A stretch of DNA of 16,821 nucleotides, taken from positions 1 to 16,821 of the forward strand of contig JAZNGM010000034.1 in assembly GCA_045576455.1 (NCBI GenBank), in the 5' to 3' direction. Of the stretch, positions 1 through 6,556 are shown in pieces. The first letter of the stretch is position 1, and every line of letters starts with the position of its first letter. The stretch is from RGIG4034 sp045576455. Its GTDB lineage: Bacteria > Bacillota > Clostridia > Lachnospirales > Lachnospiraceae. A program made the position numbers and the translations under genes. The notes below the pieces were generated by a model. It searched no databases. It had not been told where the DNA came from and saw only the letters and a program-made list of their open reading frames with translations.

Positions 1-171
1 ATCCTCACGCAAATGTACCTTCTTCTTGTCCTCACGTTTGTAATCCGGTTTACCCCCAATTGTATCAGGAGCCAGAGTCCCCAGATAATATGCTCTTTCA
101 TTATGTATTAAATTCGGGCATTTTTTTAATAATTCTCTTGCAACTGCAAGATGTGCTATTGTGTTTGACAT
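1..171 (-). CDS. zinc-dependent phospholipase C-like protein, N-terminal part (cut by window edge)
   Basis: A reading frame opens at ATG 171-169 and runs off the left edge without a stop, giving 57 residues. The visible N-terminus begins MSNTIAHLAVARELL, contains YLGTLAPD (residues 29-36) and then a basic stretch with KVHLRED (51-57). A His near the N-terminus, a Leu-Gly-x-x-x-Pro-Asp motif and a later His match what I know of the bacterial zinc-dependent phospholipase C-like family, whose members use such His/Asp residues as zinc ligands. The substrate is unknown and many members are uncharacterised. The start is supported by an AGG about 9 nt upstream. An in-frame GTG at 204-202 is an alternative. 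The isomerase-like gene ends 66 nt upstream, in the same frame, so the two are probably co-transcribed. Family assignment is moderate because most of the protein is outside the window. Confidence 0.6.
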   Translation of the reverse strand, partial: MSNTIAHLAVARELLKKCPNLIHNERAYYLGTLAPDTIGGKPDYKREDKKKVHLRED

Positions 172-237
172 ATCTCTATACCTATCTTCCTTTTTGTCAT
201 TCACCGGCTGTTCTGCCGCCTCTTGTTTATGACTGTT

Positions 238-1050
238 TTACCAACCTCGCATGATTTCAAAACATTGGTTTAACAATGCAATGTCAGCCTCTCCATTATC
301 ATTGAAAGCGGTTCCTTCCAGTGTAAGAAAACCGTTATAATTCGTTTTCTTTAAAAATGTGGCAAAACTGTTAAAATCAATATTTCCCTTTCCGATAGGA
401 AGTGACTTCAAATTTGCCCAGTCCATGATTGTGCTTCCATAATCACCAATGTGGTAGTGACAAATGTGTCCGTTTTTCCATAGCCACTCGTATTCCTTTT
501 GATACAAAAGCTCCAACTGTCCGTGAAAGGCTGCCATTTTAGTATCGAATACGAGACGAATATTAGGATAACATTCCACCAACTCACACCATCTTGCCAT
601 AGGGTCTTTCACGTTACAAACGATATTTTCTATCAATAATTCCAGACCGTATTGTTTTGCAATATCATTAAGCTCTTTGTAGCAGTACATATTCGTTTCA
701 AAATTACTATCGGAAACCATTCCTCCCCATAAATGTAATACTAACTTTTGTGCGGATATTTCTTTTGCCAGTCGACAATCCTCTTTAAAATATGCAATGC
801 CGCGCTTAATTTCCTCTGTTGTACTTGCACCAATGCAGCTACCTATGCTTTTTTCGCAATGCACGACAGGAATATACAGTTGTAATTCTTTTAAATACGA
901 AATTAAATCATCAATTTCCTCGTACCAAGCCTTGTACATCATTAATTCAAATCCGTCGCAGGAAAGCTCTTTACTATAAGCTTCTAACAGCCTGTAATTC
1001 CGTTGATTTCGAGGTCCGATGATACCACCGGTAGAGCATAATACTTTCAT
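238..1050 (-). CDS. sugar phosphate isomerase/epimerase-like TIM-barrel protein
   Basis: A 270-residue protein beginning MKVLCSTGGIIGP. The layout fits the xylose-isomerase-like/AP-endonuclease-2 TIM-barrel superfamily: strands ending in His64 and His106 (LVLHLWGG), then Glu141 (LLIENI), Asp169 (VFDT), His200 (HYHIGD) and Glu245 (LTLEGT). The Glu/Asp/His/Glu set is the usual divalent-metal site at the C-terminal end of the barrel. Members isomerise or epimerise sugars or cyclitols, or act as endonuclease IV; nothing here fixes the substrate. I chose ATG 1050-1048, which has AGG 6-8 nt upstream. A GTG two codons earlier (1056-1054) directly abuts the upstream stop and is less likely. Only 6 nt separate it from the methyltransferase gene, so the two are almost certainly translated from one mRNA. 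Confident in the fold, not in the reaction. Confidence 0.75.
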   Translation of the reverse strand: MKVLCSTGGIIGPRNQRNYRLLEAYSKELSCDGFELMMYKAWYEEIDDLISYLKELQLYIPVVHCEKSIGSCIGASTTEEIKRGIAYFKEDCRLAKEISAQKLVLHLWGGMVSDSNFETNMYCYKELNDIAKQYGLELLIENIVCNVKDPMARWCELVECYPNIRLVFDTKMAAFHGQLELLYQKEYEWLWKNGHICHYHIGDYGSTIMDWANLKSLPIGKGNIDFNSFATFLKKTNYNGFLTLEGTAFNDNGEADIALLNQCFEIMRGW

Positions 1051-1056
1051 GTGCAC

Positions 1057-2166
1057 CTACTTTCTCCCAAAGGTGATTAATTTTCCCCGCAACCAGGTTA
1101 CGGTAGCCTTTGGATTATTTTTTAGATAATCATTGATTTCCTTTCCTCTTTGATAATATGCATACGCTTCTCTACGGGTCATGCCGTGATTCATCAAGCG
1201 TTCTATCACATCCTGTTCCGGTTCCTTGTACCATAATGAGTTAAACTCCAGCATGTTACTTATGTTCTTTTCATAGTCGGCCTGATCCGGAGAGAAGAAC
1301 GATACCTTGTCATTTAATCGTACTTCTATATTCTTTATTCCCAGCTGATGCATGCGATGTGCACTTCGCATGGCGGCGGCATAGTCTCTGTCACCATTTT
1401 CGAACTCTGCCAGCCAATGCTTCCTGCAGCCATTTCGATTACACAACTTATCATAATCCATGCCATCAATATATATCCCGTCCAACTCGATTTCCCGGTT
1501 GGTGTCAATACTAACGATAAGACCGCCGTCTTTGGTAAGCGTCTGCATTCTCTTTAAAATCGGTTCAGAGGTTCCATAATGCCTAAACACCCCCTGACAC
1601 ATGGTAATATCATATTTCTTTTTCGACTTGTAGTTCAAAATATCTTCTTGTACAAAGGTGGCTGAAAAATGTTTTTCTTCAAACAGTTTTTTACCATATT
1701 GAAGCAGATTGACAGAAAAGTCCACACCGGTATAAGTGCTGCCCTTCGGTAAATATTGCAACAAAGAAAGACCTATGTAGCCGTAACCGCACCCTAAATC
1801 CAAAACGTCAACAGGCTCGCTAATCTCCCAGACATTCTTGATCAAGAATTTGAAATAATCTTCATTCCAGCTTACTTTTTGCTGTCGGATTAAATATTGT
1901 AGCTTCTCGTTCCAAAATTCATCAGTGTCGGTTTTTTCTTCCAGGTAATCGTCCTCTTGTATTGCAGTCAAGCCAAGCATCTGGTCCGTTGTTACGCAGA
2001 AAAACGCTGAAAGAACCGGCAATATCGTGAGATCAGGCATGGTAGTTCCGTTTTCCCATTTGCTGATATTCTGATATGAGGTTCCTATCACTTCTGCCAA
2101 GGCTTGTTGTGTAATGCCCTTTTTCTTACGCAAATATGCTAACTGAAGATTAATTTTCTTTTGCAT
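1057..2166 (-). CDS. XRE-family HTH regulator fused to a class I SAM-dependent methyltransferase
   Basis: A 369-residue two-domain protein. Residues about 7-62 form a Cro/C1-type helix-turn-helix (LRKKKGITQQALAEVIGTS, then NISKWENGTTMPD). Residues about 115-230 form a Rossmann methyltransferase: motif I VLDLGCGYGYIG (121-132), the acidic end of strand 2 at GVDFS (147-151), and EDIL (174-177) near the adenine pocket. The C-terminal 130 residues show no motif I can name. I start at ATG 2166-2164 because GGAGG lies 8 nt upstream; a TTG five codons earlier sits inside that Shine-Dalgarno and is rejected. A DNA-binding domain joined to a methyltransferase suggests a regulator that also modifies a small molecule or protein, or a methyltransferase that controls its own synthesis. 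The target is unknown. The isomerase-like gene follows after 6 nt. Alternating AAGCGAA half-sites upstream may be its operator. Confidence 0.8.
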   Translation of the reverse strand: MQKKINLQLAYLRKKKGITQQALAEVIGTSYQNISKWENGTTMPDLTILPVLSAFFCVTTDQMLGLTAIQEDDYLEEKTDTDEFWNEKLQYLIRQQKVSWNEDYFKFLIKNVWEISEPVDVLDLGCGYGYIGLSLLQYLPKGSTYTGVDFSVNLLQYGKKLFEEKHFSATFVQEDILNYKSKKKYDITMCQGVFRHYGTSEPILKRMQTLTKDGGLIVSIDTNREIELDGIYIDGMDYDKLCNRNGCRKHWLAEFENGDRDYAAAMRSAHRMHQLGIKNIEVRLNDKVSFFSPDQADYEKNISNMLEFNSLWYKEPEQDVIERLMNHGMTRREAYAYYQRGKEINDYLKNNPKATVTWLRGKLITFGRK

Positions 2167-2234
2167 TGTTCTTACCTCCAACCATATTGTAACCTTTTTC
2201 CCACAATTAGTCTTTCACAAATTTAGTGAATAAC

Positions 2235-2292
2235 TTCGCTTTAGAAGCGAATAATCGCTTGCGTAACTTTTATTAACGTTTTTATAAGCGAA
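2235..2292. promoter_or_regulatory. four AAGCGAA-type half-sites in alternating orientation (candidate operator or hairpins)
   Basis: On the plus strand TTCGCTT (2235-2241) is followed after 3 nt by AAGCGAA (2245-2251), then TCGCTT (2255-2260) and AAGCGAA (2286-2292). Each neighbouring pair is an inverted repeat, so they could bind a dimeric regulator or form alternative hairpins. They lie 69-126 nt upstream of the XRE-methyltransferase start, and XRE regulators typically bind short dyads. On the minus strand the nearest hairpin is followed only by GTTATT, too weak to call a terminator for the upstream gene. A TACAAT at 2191-2186 could be a -10 element, but I find no good -35. Confidence 0.4.
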
Positions 2293-2363
2293 AGTAAAGT
2301 GCCCGTATTTATAGTATTTTTCAGATGCAATGTTTTTCTTTAGTAATCCATTTCTCACCCCTA

Positions 2364-3155
2364 TTATAGCAGATATCGTTCCACCATCTGCGCAATCTTT
2401 TCAGTACCCAAAACACTCTGCTCTGTTTCATATGTAACAATCAGTCTTTCGCCTGGAAATATCCCATTTTTTTCATACATTTCTATCTTACGCACCATAT
2501 TCCTTGCATACTCCGGAGAATCGGCCATTCCACAATGTTCCCAATACATCTTTCCATCAACCCTCTTAGAGAAAAATGTAAAATCCGGATACACTGTCCC
2601 AAGTCCCTTCAAATAAATCGGCCGTTCATATTTATATTCAATTCCTTTTCTATAAAAATAATCTGCCATGATTTTCTCAGTTTTTGATCTGACCCTCTCT
2701 CCACGGTCTGTCAAAATCAAAGGGCTACCTTCTTGAAATCCCTTCCCTTGATATTTTTCATCTATCCACATTTTTACTCTTTGATCCCACGTAGGCTCCA
2801 CCGCCTGTATCAATCGTTGCCGCTCTATATGTTCTTTCTTAAAAATTTCCTCAATCTCATCATCTTCATAATCCTTCAATATTCGTTCAATCTGTTTCAA
2901 TCTTTTTTCCGCCAGCTGAAGAAGTTTTTCATCATAGGATTTCTGAGCAAGTGCCTGAATCAATTCATCATTCCCTTTTACTATATATTTTCCTAGCTTG
3001 TTCTCCTCTGTACAATGGTAATATTGAATATACTCTTTGCTTTTTGACAACCTAAGGGAACCTTCCGGCATAGTTTTAAGTTGCACTTGCACAACTTCAA
3101 CTATCTTTTCTAATCTTTTTCTCTCTTCTAATAGTAAATTTTTTAGTCCTCTCAA
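2364..3155 (-). CDS. hypothetical protein with coiled-coil N-terminus and PD-(D/E)XK nuclease-like C-terminus
   Basis: A 263-residue protein I cannot assign to a named gene. Residues 1-120 are rich in Glu, Lys and Arg with heptad-like Leu/Ile spacing (a helix around 75-118), predicted coiled coil. Residues about 150-245 resemble a PD-(D/E)XK restriction-endonuclease fold: Glu160 in SKTEKIMADYF, Asp191 in VYPDFTFF, and Glu206 in MYWEHCGM. The final lysine of the classical E-x-K is absent (E-H-C). Similar W-E-H-x-G segments occur in nuclease-like domains attached to some bacterial helicases, but this protein has no helicase motifs. Start is TTG 3155-3153 with AAAGGA about 8 nt upstream; no nearby ATG is better placed. 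Translation ends at TAA followed directly by TAG. The gene sits downstream of the 52-bp tandem array and a nested inverted repeat. Activity and role are unknown; a catalytically inactive nuclease fold is possible. Confidence 0.6.
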   Translation of the reverse strand: MRGLKNLLLEERKRLEKIVEVVQVQLKTMPEGSLRLSKSKEYIQYYHCTEENKLGKYIVKGNDELIQALAQKSYDEKLLQLAEKRLKQIERILKDYEDDEIEEIFKKEHIERQRLIQAVEPTWDQRVKMWIDEKYQGKGFQEGSPLILTDRGERVRSKTEKIMADYFYRKGIEYKYERPIYLKGLGTVYPDFTFFSKRVDGKMYWEHCGMADSPEYARNMVRKIEMYEKNGIFPGERLIVTYETEQSVLGTEKIAQMVERYLL

Positions 3156-3191
3156 TTATACTTTCCTTTCTCTTTGCAATTTGAAGATTTA

Positions 3192-3273
3192 AACCGTACA
3201 TACATCCTACGAATTACGGTCGTATAAAACATTTTGAAATTTTTATACGCAAAAAACAGGCCGATGTACGGTT
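3192..3273. repeat. nested inverted repeat (10-bp outer, 9-bp inner arms)
   Basis: The outer arms AACCGTACAT (3192-3201) and ATGTACGGTT (3264-3273) are perfect reverse complements. Inside them CGTATAAAA (3221-3229) pairs perfectly with TTTTATACG (3241-3249) around an 11-nt loop. The whole 82-bp element could extrude as a cruciform or fold as one RNA hairpin with an internal loop. It lies 37 nt upstream of the nuclease-like gene, probably in or next to its 5' leader. Its CCGTA/TACGG arms recall the motif that recurs in the tandem array to its right. It is not followed by a T-tract on either strand, so it is not an intrinsic terminator. Confidence 0.7.
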
Positions 3274-3297
3274 ATATTTTATAAGTTTCTTTATGTG

Positions 3298-3714
3298 ACT
3301 GTAATTTTCTGACCCTTCGTACGGTTGTAGTGATATTTTGGGGAATATTAACCGTATCCCTATCAAAGATTCTATGGCTTGATATGTTGTTTCTGAAATT
3401 CGACCGTATTCCTTTCAAAAATTCTACGGTTTGATATGTTGTTTTTGAAATTTGACCGTATTCCTATCAAGAATTCTACGGTTTGATATGTTGTTTCTGG
3501 AATTTGACCGTATTCCTATCAAGAATTCTACTGCTTGATATGTTGTTTCTGGAATTCGACCGTATTCCTATCAAGGACTCTACGGTTTGATATGTTGTTT
3601 TTGAAATTTAACCGTATTCCTTTCAAAAATTCTACGGCTTGATATGTTGTTTCTGGAATTTGACCGTAATTGCTTCAAAAAATGACGGCCTAATATAGAT
3701 TATTTAGATTTTGG
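3298..3714. repeat. tandem array of 52-bp units: six good copies plus a degenerate copy at each end
   Basis: Units start with ACCGTA at 3351, 3403, 3455, 3507, 3559 and 3611, a spacing of exactly 52 bp each time. A diverged copy precedes them at 3298 (ACTGTA, 53 bp before) and another follows at 3663. Copies 3 and 4 differ at 3 of 52 positions, as do copies 2 and 6. The whole unit is conserved, so this is a satellite-type array and not a CRISPR. Each unit has two interleaved dyads: ACCGTA (unit positions 1-6) with TACGGT (23-28), and TATCAA (11-16) with TTGATA (29-34). A period of 52 is not a multiple of three and no frame is open across it. Together with the nested inverted repeat and the rpsI terminator it fills the 675-bp gene-free stretch 3156-3830; the A/T-rich 3715-3776 shows nothing else. 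Confidence 0.92.
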
Positions 3715-3721
3715 CCTAATA
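3687..3721 (+). repeat. 9-bp direct repeat GGCCTAATA, 26 bp apart
   Basis: GGCCTAATA occurs at 3687-3695 and again at 3713-3721. The 26-bp offset is exactly half the period of the neighbouring array. The first copy overlaps the degenerate last unit. It may be a by-product of decay at the array edge. Confidence 0.5.
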
Positions 3722-3776
3722 CACCCAACAAAATAAATATAGAAAATAAGATATAAAATAAGATATATGTATAGAA

Positions 3777-3805
3777 AATCCCGGAAATATAAAATTTCCG
3801 GGATT
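3777..3805 (-). terminator. intrinsic terminator of the rplM-rpsI operon
   Basis: A perfect 12-bp stem (3777-3788 with 3794-3805) around a 5-nt loop lies 25 nt downstream of the rpsI stop. Read on the minus strand the stem ends in GGGATTTTCTA, so the T-rich stretch is short and partly inside the stem. It is GC-rich at its core (CCCGG/CCGGG). Confidence 0.8.
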
Positions 3806-3830
3806 GTAAATTTTGTTGTCCAAAAAGTAA

Positions 3831-4238
3831 TTATCTCTTTGAAAACTGTGGTGCACGACGTGCTGCTTTGAGACCGTATTTCTTTCTTTCTTTCATACGA
3901 GGATCTCTTGTTAAGAAACCTTCTTTCTTAAGAACTGGTCTGTAATCAGCGTCTGCCTGTAATAATGCTCTTGAGATACCATGTCTGATAGCACCTGCCT
4001 GGCCTGTGTATCCACCGCCATGAACATTAACCATAACGTCAAACTTATCTACTGTTTCAGTAGCAACAAGTGGCTGACGAACGATAACTTTTAATGTTTC
4101 AAGTCCGAAGTACTCGTCAATGCTTCTCTTGTTGATTGTAATTACACCTGTACCAGGTGCTATATAAACTCTGGCGATAGAAGTTTTTCTTCTTCCTGTG
4201 CCGTAGAACTTAGCTGCTGCTTTTTTTGCTCTTGCCAT
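3831..4238 (-). CDS. rpsI: 30S ribosomal protein S9 (uS9)
   Basis: A 135-residue basic protein of the small subunit head; the S9 tail reaches the P-site tRNA. The sequence carries the family core: FYGTGRRKTSIARVYI near the N-terminus, GGGYTGQAGAIRHGISRAL in the middle, and the C-terminal KKYGLKAARRAPQFSKR ending in the conserved Ser-Lys-Arg. Length is normal apart from a few extra N-terminal residues. ATG 4238-4236 is preceded by AAAGGAG. It follows rplM after 27 nt, the near-universal L13-S9 pair, and is closed by a stem-loop terminator. Confidence 0.98.
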   Translation of the reverse strand: MARAKKAAAKFYGTGRRKTSIARVYIAPGTGVITINKRSIDEYFGLETLKVIVRQPLVATETVDKFDVMVNVHGGGYTGQAGAIRHGISRALLQADADYRPVLKKEGFLTRDPRMKERKKYGLKAARRAPQFSKR

Positions 4239-4265
4239 TGTCTTGTTCTCCTTTCAGTCCCTCAA

Positions 4266-4694
4266 TTAAAATGTTAATACTTCAGGTTTCTGAGCCTGCT
4301 GTTCATGCTCTGCACCTGCGTATACGTGAAGTTTCTTGTACATTTCTCTTCCTAAAGGTCCCTTTGGAAGCATGCCTTTAACTGCAAGTTCAACAACTCT
4401 CTCAGGCTTATTAGCAAGCATATCTTTTAATTTAGTTTCTTTCATACCACCAACGTAGTCTGAATGATTGTAGTAAATCTTCTGATCAAGTTTCTTACCA
4501 GTTACAACAACCTTTGCTGCATTTACTACGATTACATAATCACCTGTATCAACATGTGGTGTGAAGATTGGTTTGTTCTTACCACGTAATACTTTAGCTA
4601 CTTCTGAAGCTAAACGACCTAAAGTCATTCCTGAAGCGTCTACTACATACCATTTTCTATCAATTGTAGCCGGACTAGCCATAAATGTTTTCAT
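4266..4694 (-). CDS. rplM: 50S ribosomal protein L13 (uL13)
   Basis: A 142-residue early-assembly protein of the large subunit. Recognisable L13 features are KTFMASPATIDRKWYVVDAS at the N-terminus, LGRLASEVAKVLRGKNKP, VDTGDYVIVVNA, GMLPKGPLGREMYKKLHVYAG and a short C-terminal tail. Length matches bacterial L13. ATG 4694-4692 follows GGAGGAAAC. It is the first gene of a two-gene operon with rpsI, behind its own consensus promoter and a structured 5' leader of about 110 nt that resembles the Firmicutes L13 leader, so autogenous control by L13 is likely. Confidence 0.98.
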   Translation of the reverse strand: MKTFMASPATIDRKWYVVDASGMTLGRLASEVAKVLRGKNKPIFTPHVDTGDYVIVVNAAKVVVTGKKLDQKIYYNHSDYVGGMKETKLKDMLANKPERVVELAVKGMLPKGPLGREMYKKLHVYAGAEHEQQAQKPEVLTF

Positions 4695-4745
4695 TGTGTT
4701 TCCTCCATCGAATTCACATTACAATCTGTTTGCATCAATACATAA

Positions 4746-4804
4746 GTGCGACTGCCAAAATACTGTTACCGGGGCATTGGCTTAAATATTTCACAAGTCG
4801 CCAC
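4746..4804 (-). ncRNA. structured 5' leader resembling the L13 autoregulatory leader
   Basis: In the minus-strand transcript GTGGCGACT (4804-4796) pairs with AGTCGCAC (4753-4746), leaving one bulged G. Immediately inside on the 3' side TTGGC (4758-4754) pairs with GCCAA (4781-4777), closing an 18-nt loop with CCCCGG; 14 nt stay unpaired on the 5' side. The structure begins within a few nucleotides of the predicted transcription start and ends about 50 nt before rplM. Firmicutes are known to carry an L13-binding leader in front of rplM. I recognise position and general form, not every consensus base. Confidence 0.65.
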
Positions 4805-4812
4805 ATTGAGAT

Positions 4813-4841
4813 ATTATATTATACGCATCCGCGTGTGTCAA
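4813..4841 (-). promoter_or_regulatory. sigma-A promoter of rplM-rpsI
   Basis: On the minus strand a perfect TTGACA (4841-4836) is followed by a 17-bp spacer and a perfect TATAAT (4818-4813). Transcription should start near 4806. An A-rich stretch (GAAAAAA) lies just upstream of the -35, as in a weak UP element. This is the best promoter in the window and separates rplM-rpsI from the upstream truA. Confidence 0.92.
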
Positions 4842-4906
4842 CCGATTTTTTCATTAATTTGCTAGATTTTACATATAATACATTGATTCATTCCATTAAT
4901 GCCTTA

Positions 4907-5713
4907 TCACTCTTCCAATTCATAAGAAAGAAGTGTAAGACCACATGCCGGGGCTGTTGGTCCTGCAACAATTCTGTCTTTTGCCGCAAGCATTTCTTTA
5001 ACCTTTTCAGGCGCCAGACGCCCGATTCCGACCTCCATCAGCGTTCCTGCTATAATTCTTACCATATTATATAGAAAGCCGTTTCCTGACACCTTAATTG
5101 TCACTACACAAGGTTGCTGTCCGAAGAGATTTGACGCAGAAGCGTCCTGCACTTTCTGCTCTTTTTGATCTGCTTCCAAAATCTCCTTTTTAACCTCCAC
5201 CTCATAAAGTGTCCGGATGGTTGTCTCTGCCGATGTATGTGTAGAACAAAAACTCTTAAAGTCATGTTCTCCTATAAGATAGCCTGCAGCCTCTTGCATC
5301 TTATCGACATCAAAACGGTATCTTGTCTGATGATAATACAATCTGTACATCGGATTCTCAATATCCGCAGAATATATTCTATATATATATGTCTTTTTTG
5401 AATTACAGCGTCTTGGATGAAAATCATCCAGGCACTGTTTTGATTCACAAATTCTTATATCATCCGGCAGACGCTGGTTAAGTGCATACATTATTTTTTC
5501 AGCCGGCATACGTGTGGTTGTATCGAAAACAGCTACCGTTCCCATAGAGTGTACTCCCGTATCGGTCCTGCTTGCGCCAATCACTTTAATATCTTCCAAA
5601 AAAAGTTCTGACAAAGTACGGTTAAGTACTTCCTCAACCGTTATTACGCCGGGTTGTATCTGCCACCCATGATATGAAGTTCCATCATAAGAAACCCGAA
5701 TCAATACACGCAT
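4907..5713 (-). CDS. truA: tRNA pseudouridine(38-40) synthase TruA
   Basis: A 268-residue cytoplasmic enzyme that converts uridines 38-40 of the tRNA anticodon arm to pseudouridine. The N-terminus has the family signature (YDGTSYHGWQIQPGVITVEE), and the catalytic aspartate is Asp51 within GASRTDTGVHSMG. DDFHPRRCNSKKTYIYRI, HDFKSFCS and the C-terminal NGFLYNMVRIIAGTLMEVG are all typical of TruA. Length is slightly above the common 245-265, mainly from a short insertion around residues 185-200 (EADQKEQKVQDASAS). Start ATG 5713-5711 has AGGATGG upstream. It follows ecfT by 27 nt, the classical ecfA1-ecfA2-ecfT-truA order, so it is probably co-transcribed with the transporter genes. No terminator is evident before the rplM promoter. 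Confidence 0.97.
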   Translation of the reverse strand: MRVLIRVSYDGTSYHGWQIQPGVITVEEVLNRTLSELFLEDIKVIGASRTDTGVHSMGTVAVFDTTTRMPAEKIMYALNQRLPDDIRICESKQCLDDFHPRRCNSKKTYIYRIYSADIENPMYRLYYHQTRYRFDVDKMQEAAGYLIGEHDFKSFCSTHTSAETTIRTLYEVEVKKEILEADQKEQKVQDASASNLFGQQPCVVTIKVSGNGFLYNMVRIIAGTLMEVGIGRLAPEKVKEMLAAKDRIVAGPTAPACGLTLLSYELEE

Positions 5714-5740
5714 CTTAAATCCATCCTATATTTAAACCCG

Positions 5741-6556
5741 CTAGAAAAATGTTATCTTTACAAATATCTTTATCAGTATTACCGCTGCAAGGTATGTCAA
5801 AAGAAGTAAATACGCAAATGCATCACGGCGTTTGTATTTGAGCGGTTTCATTTTAGTTCTGTTATTTCCGCCACGATAACAGCGTGCTTCCATTGCCATG
5901 GCAAGGTCATTCGCACGTCTGAATGCAGAAACAAAAAGCGGAACCAAAATCGGCACAAGGCTTTTTGCTTTTTTGAATATATTTCCGGTTTCAAAATCAG
6001 CGCCTCTTGCCACCTGGGCTTTCATAATCTTGTCTGTTTCTTCCAATAAAATAGGAATAAAACGAAGGGCTATCGACATCATCATCGCGATTTCGTGTAC
6101 CGGCACCTTAATCACCTTTAACGGTTTCATAATCTTTTCAAGACCATCTGTCAGGTTATTCGGTGTTGTCGTTAAAGTCATAAGGGATGAACCTATGACA
6201 AGAAAAGTAAGCCTTACTGCCATAAGTATCGCCGTCTTAATGCCTTGCTTTGTTATCGTGAACACCCAAAATTTTACCACCACATCACCCGTCTGTAAAA
6301 ACAGGTTAATGATTACCGTTAATATAAGTAAAAAAAGAATAGGTTTCATTCCCTTTACCATAAATTTAAAAGGAACTTTGGATATTCTAATTACGGTTAT
6401 CAAAAAAACAGCCGCCAAACCATAGGCTATGAAGTTTTCAGTAATAAATAGGGACACAATAAAGCAGACGGTACCTAAAATCTTAACACGGGGGTCAAGT
6501 CTGTGTATTACGGAATCTGCCTGATAATACTGTCCCAGCGTTATATCTCTAATCAT
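5741..6556 (-). CDS. ecfT: ECF transporter transmembrane (T) component EcfT
   Basis: A 271-residue integral membrane protein coupling the two EcfA ATPases to interchangeable substrate-binding S proteins for vitamins or metals. The N-terminal GQYYQADSVIHRLDPRVKIL is characteristic of the family. Hydrophobic segments lie near residues 27-57, 71-88, 108-128 and 245-268. The two coupling-helix motifs that dock into the ATPases are seen at ARG (183-185, in QVARGADF) and ARC (224-226, in MEARCYRGG). The start overlaps the ecfA2 stop as TAATG, implying translational coupling. No S component is encoded here, so this is the shared module of a group II ECF system. Confidence 0.95.
   Translation of the reverse strand: MIRDITLGQYYQADSVIHRLDPRVKILGTVCFIVSLFITENFIAYGLAAVFLITVIRISKVPFKFMVKGMKPILFLLILTVIINLFLQTGDVVVKFWVFTITKQGIKTAILMAVRLTFLVIGSSLMTLTTTPNNLTDGLEKIMKPLKVIKVPVHEIAMMMSIALRFIPILLEETDKIMKAQVARGADFETGNIFKKAKSLVPILVPLFVSAFRRANDLAMAMEARCYRGGNNRTKMKPLKYKRRDAFAYLLLLTYLAAVILIKIFVKITFF

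Noticed and set aside
3298..3714. CRISPR array
   Set aside because: The full 52-bp period is conserved between copies, so there are no unique spacers, and no cas genes are nearby.
3298..3714. Repetitive coding region
   Set aside because: A 52-bp period shifts the frame at every unit, and no frame stays open through the array on either strand.
5898..6425. 175-codon plus-strand open frame
   Set aside because: It lies wholly antisense within ecfT, a clearly conserved gene, and has no recognisable protein features.
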